Notes: generated by a model from the sequence alone, not told the origin. A stretch of DNA of 64,000 nucleotides from Saccopteryx bilineata (GCF_036850765.1 NC_089498.1:74998305-75062304); one strand, 5' to 3'. Counted from the first letter of the stretch, positions 1-10,546 are shown. Made by a program: numbers and translations.

Positions 1-39
1 TCAAGAGAAAGTGATCAAGAGTTATTCCAAAGTGTTTTC

Positions 40-40
<1 letters not shown>

Positions 41-72
<32 letters not shown>

Positions 73-707
73 ATTTTTTTAATGGGGTGACATCAATAAA
101 TCAGGATACATATATTCAAAGATAACAAGTCCAGGTTATCTTGTCGTTCAATTATGTTGCATACCCACCACCCAAAGTCAGATTATCCTCTGTCACCTTC
201 TATCTTGTTTTCTTTGTGCCCCTCCCACCCCCTATCCCTCTCCCATTCCCCCCTCCCCCCCGTAACCACCACACTCTTATCAATGTCTCTTAGTTTCACT
301 ATTATGTCCCACCTACGTATGGAATAATACAGTTCCTGTTTTTTTCTGATTTACTTATTTCGCTTCGTATCATGTTATCAAGATCCCACCATTTTGCTGT
401 AAATGTTCCGAAGTCATCGTTTCTTATGGCTGAGTAGTATTCCATAGTGTATATGTGCCACATCTTCTTTATCCAGTCATCTATTGATGGGCTTTTTGGT
501 TGTTTCCATGTCCTGGCCACTGTGAACAATGCTGCAATAAACATGGGGCTGCATGTGTCTTTACGTATCAATGTTTCTGAGTTTTGGGGATATATACCCA
601 GTAGAGGGATTGCTGGGTCATAAGGTAGTTCTATTTTCAGTTTTTTGAGGAACCACCATACTTTCTTCCATAATGGTTGTACTACTTTACATTCCCTCCA
701 ACAGTGG
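41..707 (-). mobile_element. 5'-truncated L1 (LINE-1) 3' end
   Basis: Reads as an L1 3' end on the minus strand. A poly-T run (about 41-64) is the reversed poly-A tail, followed by the 3' UTR and, at 302-571, a reverse frame encoding the ORF2 C-terminus (motifs [28 protein letters not shown]). The fragment is flanked by a perfect 13-bp direct repeat CAAAGTGTTTTCT at 28-40 and 708-720, which is the expected target-site duplication. The intact duplication, long tail and open 89-codon frame suggest a fairly recent insertion. The 5' boundary falls late in ORF2, so the copy is dead on arrival. It belongs to the 'TMEYYS-IRND' lineage also seen at 34.6 kb and 41.8 kb. Confidence 0.93.
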
Positions 708-720
708 CAAAGTGTTTTCT

Positions 721-1374
721 AATGCCTAATTTAGCTAAATTATGAAAATTTATTTAAAAACACCTTTATATGATTTTTATTACATTACTAACCCGTTCTG
801 TTTATATAGTTTAATAAGTGCACATAAAGTCAAAATTGGTAAAAAAAAAATAGAGTATTGCTTCTGGAGAGGGTAAGGATATCCATATAAAGGTGCTGCA
901 AAAATGAACTGAGTATTTGAAATATATACAGGTCTGTTAATTCACTCCAATGGCATGTACTCGTTCTGGAACTTTGATATCGTAACCATCTACTCATCCT
1001 ATATTATGTTACTTATCAGTCAGTAGATCAGCCTATGAAGTAGGGTTAGTTCCGCATATTCAAATGCCATCAGTTATGAGTAATAATTTTGGGCATGTCG
1101 TTGAGAGTTTCAAGCATACCTAGTTAATAATTATTAATTTGGTGCCTATTTTGCCAACTTAGAACACTCACGGAGTACAAAGCTTTGCCCAAATATCTAT
1201 CTTCCCTGTTACCCTTATCATAGCTCTATCGTTGGTGCAGATGAGCCGAATCGAGTATGCCATCTCTATTACTGCTATTCTGAGGGGCTCGGGTGCCAAT
1301 TACCAGTTCCCTAGAATTTGCCCGTAATTGACTAGGTCCCACAATAGGTAACTCGGAATGTGACGGGCAGCCTC
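721..1374. other. unique upstream flank of MCU
   Basis: No gene or recognisable repeat. It lies between the L1 insertion and the MCU CpG island. The part from about 930 on has ordinary GC content but many CpG dinucleotides for mammalian non-island DNA, which would fit a constitutively unmethylated promoter shore. No convincing TATA box was seen. Confidence 0.5.
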
Positions 1375-1465
1375 AAGTGTGGTTCTCCCGCCGGTCGATT
1401 GGGCCTTGCAGGAAGCCCCGCCTCATCAACTCAGTCAGGGGCTGCAGTTGCTCCGGCCGCGGTGA

Positions 1466-1531
1466 ATGGCGGGCCTTAGCTCCGCCCCGGCCGTCCGCTG
1501 CGCTGCCTGGGTCGGCGCCGTTTCCAGTTGA
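1466..1531 (+). other. upstream ORF in MCU 5' leader (21 codons plus stop)
   Basis: An ATG at 1466 opens a frame of 21 codons (peptide MAGLSSAPAVRCAAWVGAVSS) that stops with TGA at 1529-1531, three bases before the MCU start codon and in a different frame from MCU. Its start context is moderate (T at -3, G at +4). If transcription begins upstream of 1466, ribosomes translating it would finish almost on the main ATG, so it could lower MCU output. Whether it is in the mRNA depends on the unmapped start site. The peptide resembles no family I know. Confidence 0.45.
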
Positions 1532-1534
1532 GAG

Positions 1535-1542
1535 ATGGCGGC
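1535..1542 (+). promoter_or_regulatory. YY1-type motif overlapping the MCU start codon
   Basis: The bases around the initiator read GAGATGGCGGC, matching the YY1 core ATGGCGGC in the orientation often found at or just after the start of TATA-less housekeeping and mitochondrial genes. The same bases give a strong Kozak context (G at -3, G at +4). Binding is inferred. Confidence 0.5.
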
Positions 1543-1681
1543 CGCCGCAGGTAGATCGCTCCTGCTGCTCCTTTCCTCCCGCGGCGGCGGCGGGGGCGCC
1601 GGCGGCTGCGGAGTGCTGACTGCCGGCTGCTTCCCCGGGATGGGCGTCAGCCGCCACCGGCAGCAACAGCAGCACCGGACG
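1535..1681 (+). CDS. MCU: MCU exon 1 (coding part): mitochondrial calcium uniporter pore subunit, N-terminal 49 residues
   Basis: MCU forms the Ca2+-selective pore of the uniporter in the inner mitochondrial membrane and works with MICU1/2 and EMRE. This exon encodes only the 49-residue start: MAAAAGRSLLLLLSSR, a run of five glycines, AGGCG, a cysteine/leucine stretch, then SRHRQQQQHRT. From memory this matches the mammalian MCU N-terminus almost residue for residue; compared with the human protein I recall one glycine fewer and two substitutions (Ala to Val, Leu to Met). The segment is arginine-rich, lacks acidic residues and has a hydrophobic leucine run, as expected of a cleaved mitochondrial targeting sequence. 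The start codon has a strong Kozak context. Codon 49 (ACG) ends exactly at a GTGAGC donor, so the exon ends in phase 0. The N-terminal domain, coiled coils, two membrane segments and the DIME selectivity motif are on later exons outside this window. Confidence 0.94.
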
Positions 1682-1687
1682 GTGAGC
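1682..1687 (+). other. MCU: MCU exon 1 splice donor
   Basis: ACG|GTGAGC, a good 5' splice site directly after the last residue of the conserved MCU N-terminal peptide. Downstream sequence in the same frame (glycine/arginine-rich, GC-driven) does not resemble MCU, which supports the boundary. Confidence 0.88.
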
Positions 1688-3679
1688 GAGCGCGCCCGGC
1701 GGCTCCGGGGAGGGCGGGGCGGCGCTGGTGTGTGGGAGCCGCCGGGAGGCAGGCCGCCGGGGCAGCGGGCGAGTTACCTCAACTCGCGACCGCTCGCGAG
1801 GTTGCCGGGCACCGAGGGGCCGCCGTGCCCTTCAGGCGCCTGCGGCGGCGACCGGGGAGGGAGGGCGAGCGGAGGAAGCCGAGAGGAGGAGGAGGAGGGG
1901 CGACAGCGGGGATGTTCCCGCAGGACCGGGGACACCAGGGCGGGGAAGGCACAGGACTTGAACCTCTCGCTGACCCGCCCCCGATTTCGGTCCCTCCCTC
2001 CTTCTTAACAGCTCTGCCCCGTTGCTCCCGAACCGAGCCCAGTGCAAGTTGTCCCCTTTCCCTTCTCCTCTGGGCGGGTTTGGGGGTTCTGAGTTGCCGC
2101 GGCTGCCTTGTGTGTGTCAGGAGAGTGGCAGTGCCATGCTTCTGGAAACTGTTCCCGGAGAGCAATCCAGGGCCCCGGCGGGGTCGCTCCCTCGTCCACT
2201 CTCGGCCCTTGGGAACAGACAAGAAGGAAGATCAAACTTTATCCCCCTCTGTGACTTCCTGCGTGTGTGGGCACGGGGAGCAGCTCCCTTGCGATGGATG
2301 CTGCATTGCTTCAGGAGGCAAGCTCCATCCTCTCAGTCCTTAAAGGTCCCCAGGGGGGGGGTCCCTTGGAGGGGGGTGGTTTCCAAACTTGTTCGTCGTG
2401 CGCAACGAAGGAAGGGTGGGCAGCAGGCGGAGGGGAAGCGAATATGACAAGTTGTTCGCAGAGTCAGGGATTTGGTGGTTGTCTTAGCCAGTTATTGCTG
2501 GTTTTCATTGGCTGGCAATCGTCGGGAGTTTCTCTTTGGACAGCCTTGGGGTGTGTGTCTTGCGTGATTTTTTTTTTTTTTCAGTTGCAAGAAATCAACT
2601 TGCTGTGGGGTTATAGACCTCAAAAGCTGGCAGATGCTCTTCCCTTGGACTTTCCAGACCCCTGTGTATTGGTCTCTGGCCAGCTCTGAGAGAAAGTGTT
2701 AGGTTTTAGTTCCTGGGGCTAAGTCCTGTAGTATGGTAATGAGAGAATCACTGCAGATGGCCTGATAGAAGAAACTAGTACCTTCAGCTCTCCTTAAGTC
2801 CATCCACCCATCTTGTTCTGAGTACATGACTATGAGAGGAAACTGAACTGGAGGATTTCAGAGAGGATACCCCAAGACTGGTGATAGCGTAAAATCAAGT
2901 GCCTGAATGAGCTTTGAAAAGGACTAATGCTCTATAAATGCAAGATGGTCTTGTCTTTATTAGTCATGATATGGACACTATTCTTGTGAGAAAATTTTAC
3001 TTCTTCCTTTTTGGCATACTGATGTATTGCTTTGCTGGAGCTTTTTGGGTGAGAGCCTAGCTTCCTCACAGTTCAGTGTAGATTTGAATAGCCTCCAGTT
3101 ACGTATTTTGTTCTCTTCAAAACATAAGGCCACCCAAAAATCTGATTGTATTTCTCTCTCTCTCAAACACTTTGAAGACTTCCCAAGTTGACTTTATCTC
3201 TACATTTTGATAATAACGTCTGACTTTGCACAGTTTTAAGTCTGTTTGGGTGTGGTATTCTTGTAGCGTTTTAAAATTTGTGCCTTGTGTATTTTCCACT
3301 ATGCGAATCTGTCAGGCTATGAGTGTTTTCCTTGTGTGGGTAACTTCATGAAAGTGTTCTGTGATATTCTGGGGTGGGTAAGAGTGATGTGCCGAATTTG
3401 TAACTGAAAGCACAATTAAAATGAAGTGTTATTTCTGAAGGGCAGAAGTGTTATGGGAAGGGTGACTTGTAAATGAACTTCGAGTTATAAGATTTTGAAA
3501 AACCTTTCAAAATCTTACAACTGATTGTTTAAAACATGTAAAGAGGTTTTATTTTATTTTTTCCTTTTTTGGTGATTGCTCTGAAGCCATCATGTATACA
3601 GCTGTCTCCATCTGTTATTCTATGATTGTTTTCAAGACTCAGTTTGAAAGGTATCTCTTAGAGATTTAAGTCTTAACAT

Positions 3680-3790
3680 TTTATGCCTGAAATTGAGGCC
3701 CTGAATGGGAGAGACTTGGTTAGAATTACACAGCTAATATATAACAGTTTAGGACTCCCACCCACCCAGATATTTTGACCCCGTTATTAT
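3680..3790 (-). repeat. possible MIR SINE remnant
   Basis: Decayed match to the reverse complement of the MIR core: a GAGGCCCTGAATGGGAGAG-like segment followed by a TTACACAGCTAAT-like segment (MIR: cacacagctagtaa). Too diverged to be certain. Confidence 0.4.
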
Positions 3791-4984
3791 GTTCTTGTTA
3801 TTATAAAGTACAATTGCGCCTTCACATCTCTCTCTTCCCTCATAAACTAACTGTTGTTTGTTAGGAAAGTATTGGTATTTTAAAACCCCATGAATGGGAA
3901 TTCTTCTCTAACTAGATGTTGTTCTGAGGCACATGTATTAGGCAAATATGAGAGCAAACGACTTGCTCTTATGAAAGTCCCTGAGAGACACTAAGGTTGA
4001 ATCTTGAATCCTGCATAGGAGACATCCTGTGTATGTGCAGCAGATGGCACTCTGCATTGAACTAGATCACAAGTCCAGCTTGTGCCACTTTTGTTCTGCC
4101 ATAGTAAATATGGTAATTTAGAGCCAGGGGAGTATTACAGTCTGGTTAATTTATTGCTCAAGAGGCAGGTTTTTTGAAATCCATCTATCCCCAGTTTGGA
4201 GAATGAGTTCTAAGCAACACAGTTCAACTAATTGGTAAATGTAGTTGCAAAGTTATAAAATATAACTCCCCGCACTCCCAATTAAAAGATTATTCAACTG
4301 AGTAAATAGGAGTAAAATAGCAGGGGCTTATTCAATATTTCTAGCACCATCTAGTAATTTTTCCTTGAAAAGCCTGTTCTTTTTCCTTTCCTGTGTGAAG
4401 CTCCCAGCTTGCCACTATATCTAAGACTGATGTAAAATGTTTGTTGCGTGCCTTTCTGTGTGGTTAGTGAAGGTGGCAGCTATTTTCAAGAATGCTTTTT
4501 TAAGGGGGAACTGTCTTTCACTGTGAGCCGTGTAATTCCTTTGTTAAATCAAACTGTTTCATCTCTGATTATGACAGCCTGACTGTGGGCATTTCCTAGC
4601 GGTCAACGGCTATGGTGAATTACTAAATCTTAAGTTTTCTTAATATATCATTGTACTGTTATAGTTTGTGGCTGTTCTTTTCTTCTTCACGCATTGTAGT
4701 TCTATGGCAGAAAATATTACTTCAATTTAACCTGAAAGTTTTAACAGGTTACATTGCCTGATACAGAGGTTAGGCCTAGTTCTTTAACTGGGTTCCTCAT
4801 GATCGGGCCCAGCACAAATACTCCACTGCACTTAAGGCAATGTCCCATATGTCCATACTAAATGTTTATGCAGTTCTTGTAGCTGAATTTCAGTTTTAAT
4901 CACTCCATTAACCTCTAAGGTCCATTTCAGGTTAGAGACTGTGACCTCTGACTCCTGTTTGAATCTCACATCCTCACTTTGCCT

Positions 4985-5135
4985 ATAAGGAAATGGACCT
5001 AATGGGAACTGGGGGAAGTGACTTGTTAGGTTACATTTCTGGTTAATGACACCTGGAATTAAACTTTTTTAAAATGGAGGTGGAGTCAAGAAATCCTAGT
5101 TTGGATCTTGATTTGTGTAGCTCCTGGCTCTTAAT
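4985..5135. repeat. possible MIR fragments
   Basis: Stretch resembling MIR: AAGTGACTTGTTAGGTTACA, then a segment like the MIR 'ggagtcagaagacctgg' region in the other orientation. Low similarity; it could be chance. Confidence 0.3.
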
Positions 5136-7157
5136 CCCTTATTATTTTATTTTGTCCTCTCTGAATTCTGATAGGATTTATTATTTTCAGATTTACACTG
5201 ACCTCTCTTGTTCTCCAAATGTTTCATTTGTGGTATCTTATCTTCCTGGGAAGATAAGGCAAAGATTTTGTATCTAATTACCTTTCTGTCTCTCATCAAC
5301 TCCAGCACAATGCTGGGGTTATATAGGTGACACTCAAACAGGCATTAAGTGAATATGTACCTTTTTGTCTGCTTGCCAGTGAAAAGGTATGTTCCCCCGC
5401 AACCACCTGTTTTGACTTATTTAATGGCCTGTTGCATAGGTAGTCACATTTGGGTAATTGTTTGAAGTTTGATATTGCCACCGTTGTCTTTGGTTTTATG
5501 TTGCATTTTACAATGGGTTGATGGAGAGAGTGGGTATCATTGGATTAGCTCTACAGTATTACTAGCTTTCTGTCCAAAGCAAGCAAAAAGTATGATAAAT
5601 AGCCAGATTATTAGAAATATATGCTTGCCTCAGATTCTAGATTTATTGTTTTACTCTACTATAATATTAAGTTTTGAGGGTTCTAGATAAATATATTTAG
5701 ACTAGACTTGTTTTTTAGGAAGCAACTGTCATTTTATTTATCTCAAAATCTTGTTTATATTTTGAACCCCATAAAATATTTGAATAAGTACATTTGGTTT
5801 TATTCAACAAATTTTTATTATTTGAACTTTTCTTTTCCAAGACACTCTATATGCTTTATGGAACCACATAGTATGTGGAACTCTATTCCAAAAGGAAATC
5901 TAAATAGAAAATGCAGCATCAAAAATGGTGTATGTGAAAAGCAACAAATTGGATGTGAATTGTTTTGGTTTTGAGGCGGACTCATGTGTGAAGGTGAAAT
6001 CAAGGAGTGATCGTGGTCTTCTGCAGTAGCACTTCATTCATACCATTATCTGAATAACAGCTGAGATGGTGCTTTTATTTGTTTTTTTTGCTACTCTGTG
6101 GGTTTTCTTAAAAATTACCTTTTAAGATTTTGAGATAGCCACTCAATATAAGGGAATCCTCTATTTTTTATTAGAATAATAAATACCATACCATGGCTCA
6201 TGGATATATTAGAATTACTAGAATAACATTATTAGGAAAACTAAGATGTGACAATGGAAGACATGTACTTAAAAGAATCTTGCTATTTAAGAACTCAGAA
6301 AGACCTTAGGCTAAGGAAATAAGAGTGCAAGAGCAGTGAAATGGCTCTCCCCCTAGTAGCCCCGCAAGTTACTATGAAGCTGAAAGTGTCTTATATGTTT
6401 GCTGGTTTTCCCATTCAGTTCCTTTCCCATTCAGTTCAATTACATAATTTTGTGTTACATTTTTAAAAAGATTAAGCTGAAACTGATTTTTAAAAGTGAA
6501 TTGGGGTCAAATTCTTCCAGTAAGAACCTAAACTCAAATTGTCTTGAATTACTCCCAGATTTAGATCAAGCTTGATGACATTTGTTAAAAAATCCTGTCC
6601 TCTGCAGATTGAACATAAAACAAAAACAATCCATTTATTTGTTTCTCTGCACTTTGTTAAGTACTTGTGAGATAGCCTGTGTAAAAATTAAAGTTGACTT
6701 TAAAGTAATTTTAATAAGTTTACTGAGTTATTGACCCATAAACTGTATACAGGCTTGAATTTTTTTCTAGTGATAAAAATATAACTTGGTAAATTACATC
6801 ACCAACCGAGTCCAATAGCATGCCAAAATGAACTTCTAATGCGGTTTTGGAGTAATTGGATAATATGATACTGCATTTTAACATCTCTCTTAAAAATAAA
6901 AGAACCTTTTCCAAAGGTTCTTTAAGGGCATCAATAATATTTATTAATCCGTAAGAGTGGTGTTCACCTGTATTCTTTGTTACTAAATTTTCCAGTTTTT
7001 ACTTATTTTTCTTTACTATGTGTTGTTCACTTTCTTTTGGGGGGAACAGTTGTAGTACCACCAGGAAATTGCTGAGGAATGCATTAGGAGTATGAGGCTG
7101 TCCAGAGAGAGGACAGTTTCAAACATGGTCTTAAACTGTACTGCTTATAGGTTACAC

Positions 7158-7881
7158 CAGGGGTAGTCAACCTTTTTATATGTACTGCCCACTTTTGTAT
7201 CTCTGTCAGTAGTAAAATTTTCTAACCACCCACCAGTTCCAGTCATGGTGATTTATAAAGTAGGGAAGTAACTTTACTTTATAAAATTTATAAAGCAGAG
7301 TTACAGCAAGTTAAAGCATATAATAATAATCACTTACCAAGTACTTTATGTCGGATTTTCGCTAAGTTTGGCAGAATAAATCTTTTTTTTTTTTTTCCAT
7401 TTTTCCGAAGCTGGAAACAGGGGAGGCAGTCAGGCAGACTCCCACATGCACCCGACCGGGATCCACCCGGCATGCCCACCAGGGGGCGATGCTCTGCCCC
7501 TTTGGGGTGTTGCTCTGTTGCATCCAGAGCCATTCTAGCACCTGAGGCAGAGACCACAGAGCCATCCTCAGCACCCGGGCCATCTTTGCTCCAATGGAGC
7601 CTCGGCTGTGGGAGGGGAAGAGAGAGACAGAGAGGAAGGAGAGGGGGAGGGGTGGAGAAGCGGATGGGTGCTTCTCCTGTGTGCCTTGGCCGGGAATCGA
7701 ACCCAAGACTCCTGCACGCCAGGCTGACGCTCTACCGCTGAGCCACAGAATAAATCTTTATAAAGCAACTTACTATAGTTAAATCTATCTTTTTATTTAT
7801 ACTTTGGTTGCTCCGCTACCGCCCACCATGAAAGCTGGAACGCCCACTAGTGGGCGGTAGGGACCAGGTTGACTACCACTG
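7158..7881 (+). mobile_element. non-autonomous hAT-type DNA transposon, copy 1 (interrupted by a SINE)
   Basis: Begins CAGGGGTAGTCAACC and ends with the near inverted repeat GGTTGACTACCACTG. It is flanked by an 8-bp duplication (GGTTACAC at 7150-7157, GGCTACAC at 7882-7889, one mismatch). An 8-bp duplication and CAG...CTG ends are hallmarks of hAT elements. Without the nested SINE (7384-7745) and its duplicated target it is about 350 bp and has no transposase ORF, so it is a MITE mobilised in trans. The interior is AT-rich, with CCGCCCAC motifs near both ends. A second copy lies inverted at 19627-19974. Confidence 0.87.
7384..7745 (-). mobile_element. tRNA-derived SINE (type A, GCTCAGTGGTAGAGC head)
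   Basis: On the minus strand the head carries Pol III A-box-like (GGCTCAG-GGTAGAGC) and B-box-like (GGTTCGATTCC) motifs, followed by the 'CTTCTCCACCCCTCCCCCTC' pyrimidine tract and the 'GGCTCCATTGGAGCAAAGATG' body, ending in a poly-A (T-run at 7384-7396). A 12-bp duplication CAGAATAAATCT flanks it (7372-7383 and 7746-7757). It sits inside the hAT element, so it is younger than that element. Confidence 0.92.
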
Positions 7882-8010
7882 GGCTACACAATCCTTTAAA
7901 CTTCTTTTTTGTCTTCTAAGACAGGTCTTTATGGACTTCTTATTTATTGATTGTAAGTGGTATTATAGGATGTTTAAAACTATTAATGCCTCCTTTAAAC
8001 TTTAGTTTAG

Positions 8011-8350
8011 AGGCCCTGGGAGGTGGGTCAGTGGATAGAGTGTCACCCTGGCTATTAACGTCTCAGGTATGAGTATCGGTCAGGGCACATAAGAGAAGCA
8101 ACCATCTGTTTCTTTCCCTCCCTCCCCCTTCTCTCTTTCTCTTCCCCACCCACAGCCAATGAGTCAGTTGTTTTGAGCATGGCCCTGGGCTCAGAGGATA
8201 GCTGGTTTGTACCAGAGCATTGGCCTCAGGTGCTAAAAATAGCTCGATACTTGAGCATGGCCCTAGATGGGGTTGCCGGGTGGATCCTGATCAGGGTACA
8301 CATGGGAGTGTGCCTCACTATCTCCCTTCCTTTCACCTAAAAACAAACAA
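8011..8350 (+). mobile_element. old tRNA-derived SINE (type A relative)
   Basis: Diverged copy: GGCCCTGGGAGGTGGGTCAGTGG head, a GGTCAGGGCACATAAGAGAAG segment, pyrimidine tract, then the 'TTGCCGGGTGGATCCTGATC' and 'CACTATCTCCCTTCC' body ending in an A-rich tail. More diverged than the type A copies at 7.4, 17.6 and 41.4 kb. Confidence 0.8.
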
Positions 8351-8928
8351 AAAAACACTTTAATTTAGAGAAAGTTAATGTGACTGATAATTGGTCAAAT
8401 AATAGGAAAACGAATAGGTTAGCTTGAACTACATGATCTGTATAGTCAGAGGAATAGATACAGAAGCAAGCATGAAAGGTCTGAGGGCATTGTGTTACCT
8501 CATTTAATTTCACCATCAACCTTTAAGAGGTATTATTATTCCAGTTTTGTAGATAAGAAAATTGAGTATGAGCTAGGTTCACTTTTTCTTAAGTATCATA
8601 ACTATTATTTATTTGTTTATTCATTTTATTTATGATTTTAATTTGTGTTTACATAGATTCAAGCGTCCCACTGAATATATCTCCCGCCATCCCCTTATTC
8701 CCTCTTGGCTCCCATGCCCCCTCCCCCAATACTTACTCCCCTTCCCTCCAGGCTTTGCTGTCCTGTTCTCTATAATGCTGTGTTATGTACATATAATTTC
8801 ATTAATCTCTTTTCCTTCTCTGATCCCATCTTCTCTTCTACTTTCCCTCTGTCCACTTTCCTTCTGGTCCCTTTGATCCCTCCTCTGCCTCTGTTCCGTT
8901 CCTCAGTTCACATTGTTTATTGGATTCC

Positions 8929-9252
8929 TCATATGAGTGAGGTCATATGATATTTTTCTTTGTCTGCTTGGCTTATTTCACTTAGCATGATAGTTTCCAG
9001 GACCATCCATGTTGTCCCAAAAGGTAAGATTTCCTTTTTCCTGATGGCTGCGTAGTATTCCATTGTGTATATGTACCACTGCTTTTTAATGCACTTGTCC
9101 ACTGATGGACACTTGGGCTGTTTCCAGATCTTGGCTATTGTAAACAATGCTGCCATAAACATGGGGGTGCAGTTCTTCTTTTGAATCAGTGATTTGGTAT
9201 TCTTAACATATATTCCTAAAAGTGAGATAGCTGGGTCAAGGGGCAGTTCCAT
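8929..9252 (-). pseudogene. L1 ORF2 C-terminal fragment
   Basis: Reverse frame with the conserved L1 ORF2p C-terminal motifs [43 protein letters not shown] and ISQADKEKYHM. It is one frame of a frameshifted ORF2. This 'YYAAIRKKEIL' lineage is shared with the elements at 50.7 kb and 61.2 kb. Confidence 0.9.
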
Positions 9253-9905
9253 TTTTAATTTTTTGAGGAATCTCTATTCTGTTTTCCACAGTGGCTGCAC
9301 CAGTCTGCATTCCCACCAGCAGTGCAGGAGGGTTCCCTTTTCTCCAGATCTTCTCTAGTACTTACTATGTGTTGTTTTGTTAATAAGTGCCATTCTGACT
9401 GGTGTGAGGTGGTATCTCATTGTGGTTTTAATTTGCATTTCTCTAATGATTAGTGATGTTGAGCATTTTTTCATATGCCTATTGGCCATCTGTATGTCCT
9501 TGTTGGAGAAGTGTCTATTCATTTCTTTTGCCCATTTTTTGATTGGATTGTTTATCTTCCTAGTGTTGAGTTTTACAAGTTTTTTTTAATAAATTTTGGT
9601 TATTAACCTCTTATCAGAAGTATTGGCGAATATATTCTCCCATAATGTGGGTTGTCTTTTTATTTTGTTCATGGTGTCTTTTACTGTGCAAAATGCTTTT
9701 TAGTTTCATTTGTTCATCCTGTCCCTTATTTCACATTCCTGTGGAGATGAATCAGCAAAATATTGCTGTGAGAGATATCGGAGAGTTTACTGCCTATGTT
9801 TTCTTCCAAGATGTTTATGGTTTTACGACTTACATTTAAGTCTTTTATCCATTTAGAGTTTATTTTTGTGAGTGGTGTAAGTTGGTGATCCAGTATAATT
9901 TTTTT

Positions 9906-10151
9906 TCAAGTACCTGTCCAATTTTCCCAACACCATTTGTTAAAGAGACTGTCTTTACTCCATTGTATGCTCTTACCTCCTTTGTCAAATATCAGTTGTC
10001 CATAAAGGTATGGGTTTATTTCTGGGTTCTCTGTTCTGTTCCATTGATCTGTATGCCTGTTCTTATGCCAGTACCAGGCTGTTTTGAGTACAATGGTCTT
10101 GTAGTATAACTTGATATCAGGAAGTGTGATACCCCCCACTTTATTCTTCAT
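9906..10151 (-). pseudogene. L1 ORF2 fragment (after the RT domain)
   Basis: Contains [36 protein letters not shown] and [19 protein letters not shown], diagnostic of the L1 ORF2p region after the reverse transcriptase core. Separated from the RT piece upstream by frameshifts. Confidence 0.9.
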
Positions 10152-10546
10152 TTTCAGATTTGCTGAGGCTATTCATGTTCTTTTTTGGTTCTGTATAAAT
10201 TTTGGAAATATTTGTTCTATATCTTTAAAGTATGTCATTGGTATTTTAATAGGAACTGCATTGAATTTATTGATTGCTTTGGGTAACATAGACATTTTAA
10301 TGATGTTTATTCTTCCTATTCATGAACACGCTGTATGCTTCCACTTGTTTGTACAATATCTTCTTTGATTTCCTTTATCAATGTTTTATAATTTCCTGAG
10401 TACAAGTCTTTAACCTCTTTGGTTTAATTTACTCCTAGGTACTTTATTTTTTTGTTGCAAATGTGAAGCGGATTGTTTTCTTAATTTATCTTTCAGACAG
10501 CTTATTGTTGGTGTATAAAAATGCCACTGATTTCTGAATATTGATT

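Larger units (their letters stand above)
1375..2250 (+). promoter_or_regulatory. MCU: CpG island promoter of MCU
   Basis: Very GC- and CpG-rich block that starts abruptly after the AT-richer upstream flank and fades near 2250. It covers the 5' UTR, exon 1 and the start of intron 1. Elements visible upstream of the ATG include an inverted CCAAT box (ATTGG, 1398-1402), a CCCCGCC GC box (about 1416-1422) and CCGCCC (1482-1487). No TATA box is evident, so dispersed initiation typical of housekeeping CpG-island promoters is expected. The exact transcription start cannot be placed from sequence; by inference it lies within about 1400-1530. Confidence 0.85.
2251..7157. other. MCU intron 1, mostly unique sequence
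   Basis: About 4.9 kb after the CpG island without a supported gene. It has stop codons in all frames and only short ORFs. Weak MIR-like stretches occur near 3680-3790 and 4985-5135. A T-run followed by CAG near 2568-2583 looks like a splice acceptor, but no convincing exon follows. Confidence 0.6.

Noticed and set aside
1732..2343. 203-residue and overlapping frames in the CpG island on both strands
   Set aside because: Low stop density comes from GC content; the composition is Gly/Arg/Pro and no domain is visible. The region lies after the MCU donor.
2568..2734. T-run plus CAG resembling a splice acceptor with a GTAATG donor about 150 nt later
   Set aside because: The T-run may be chance low complexity, the donor is weak and there is no recognisable coding content.
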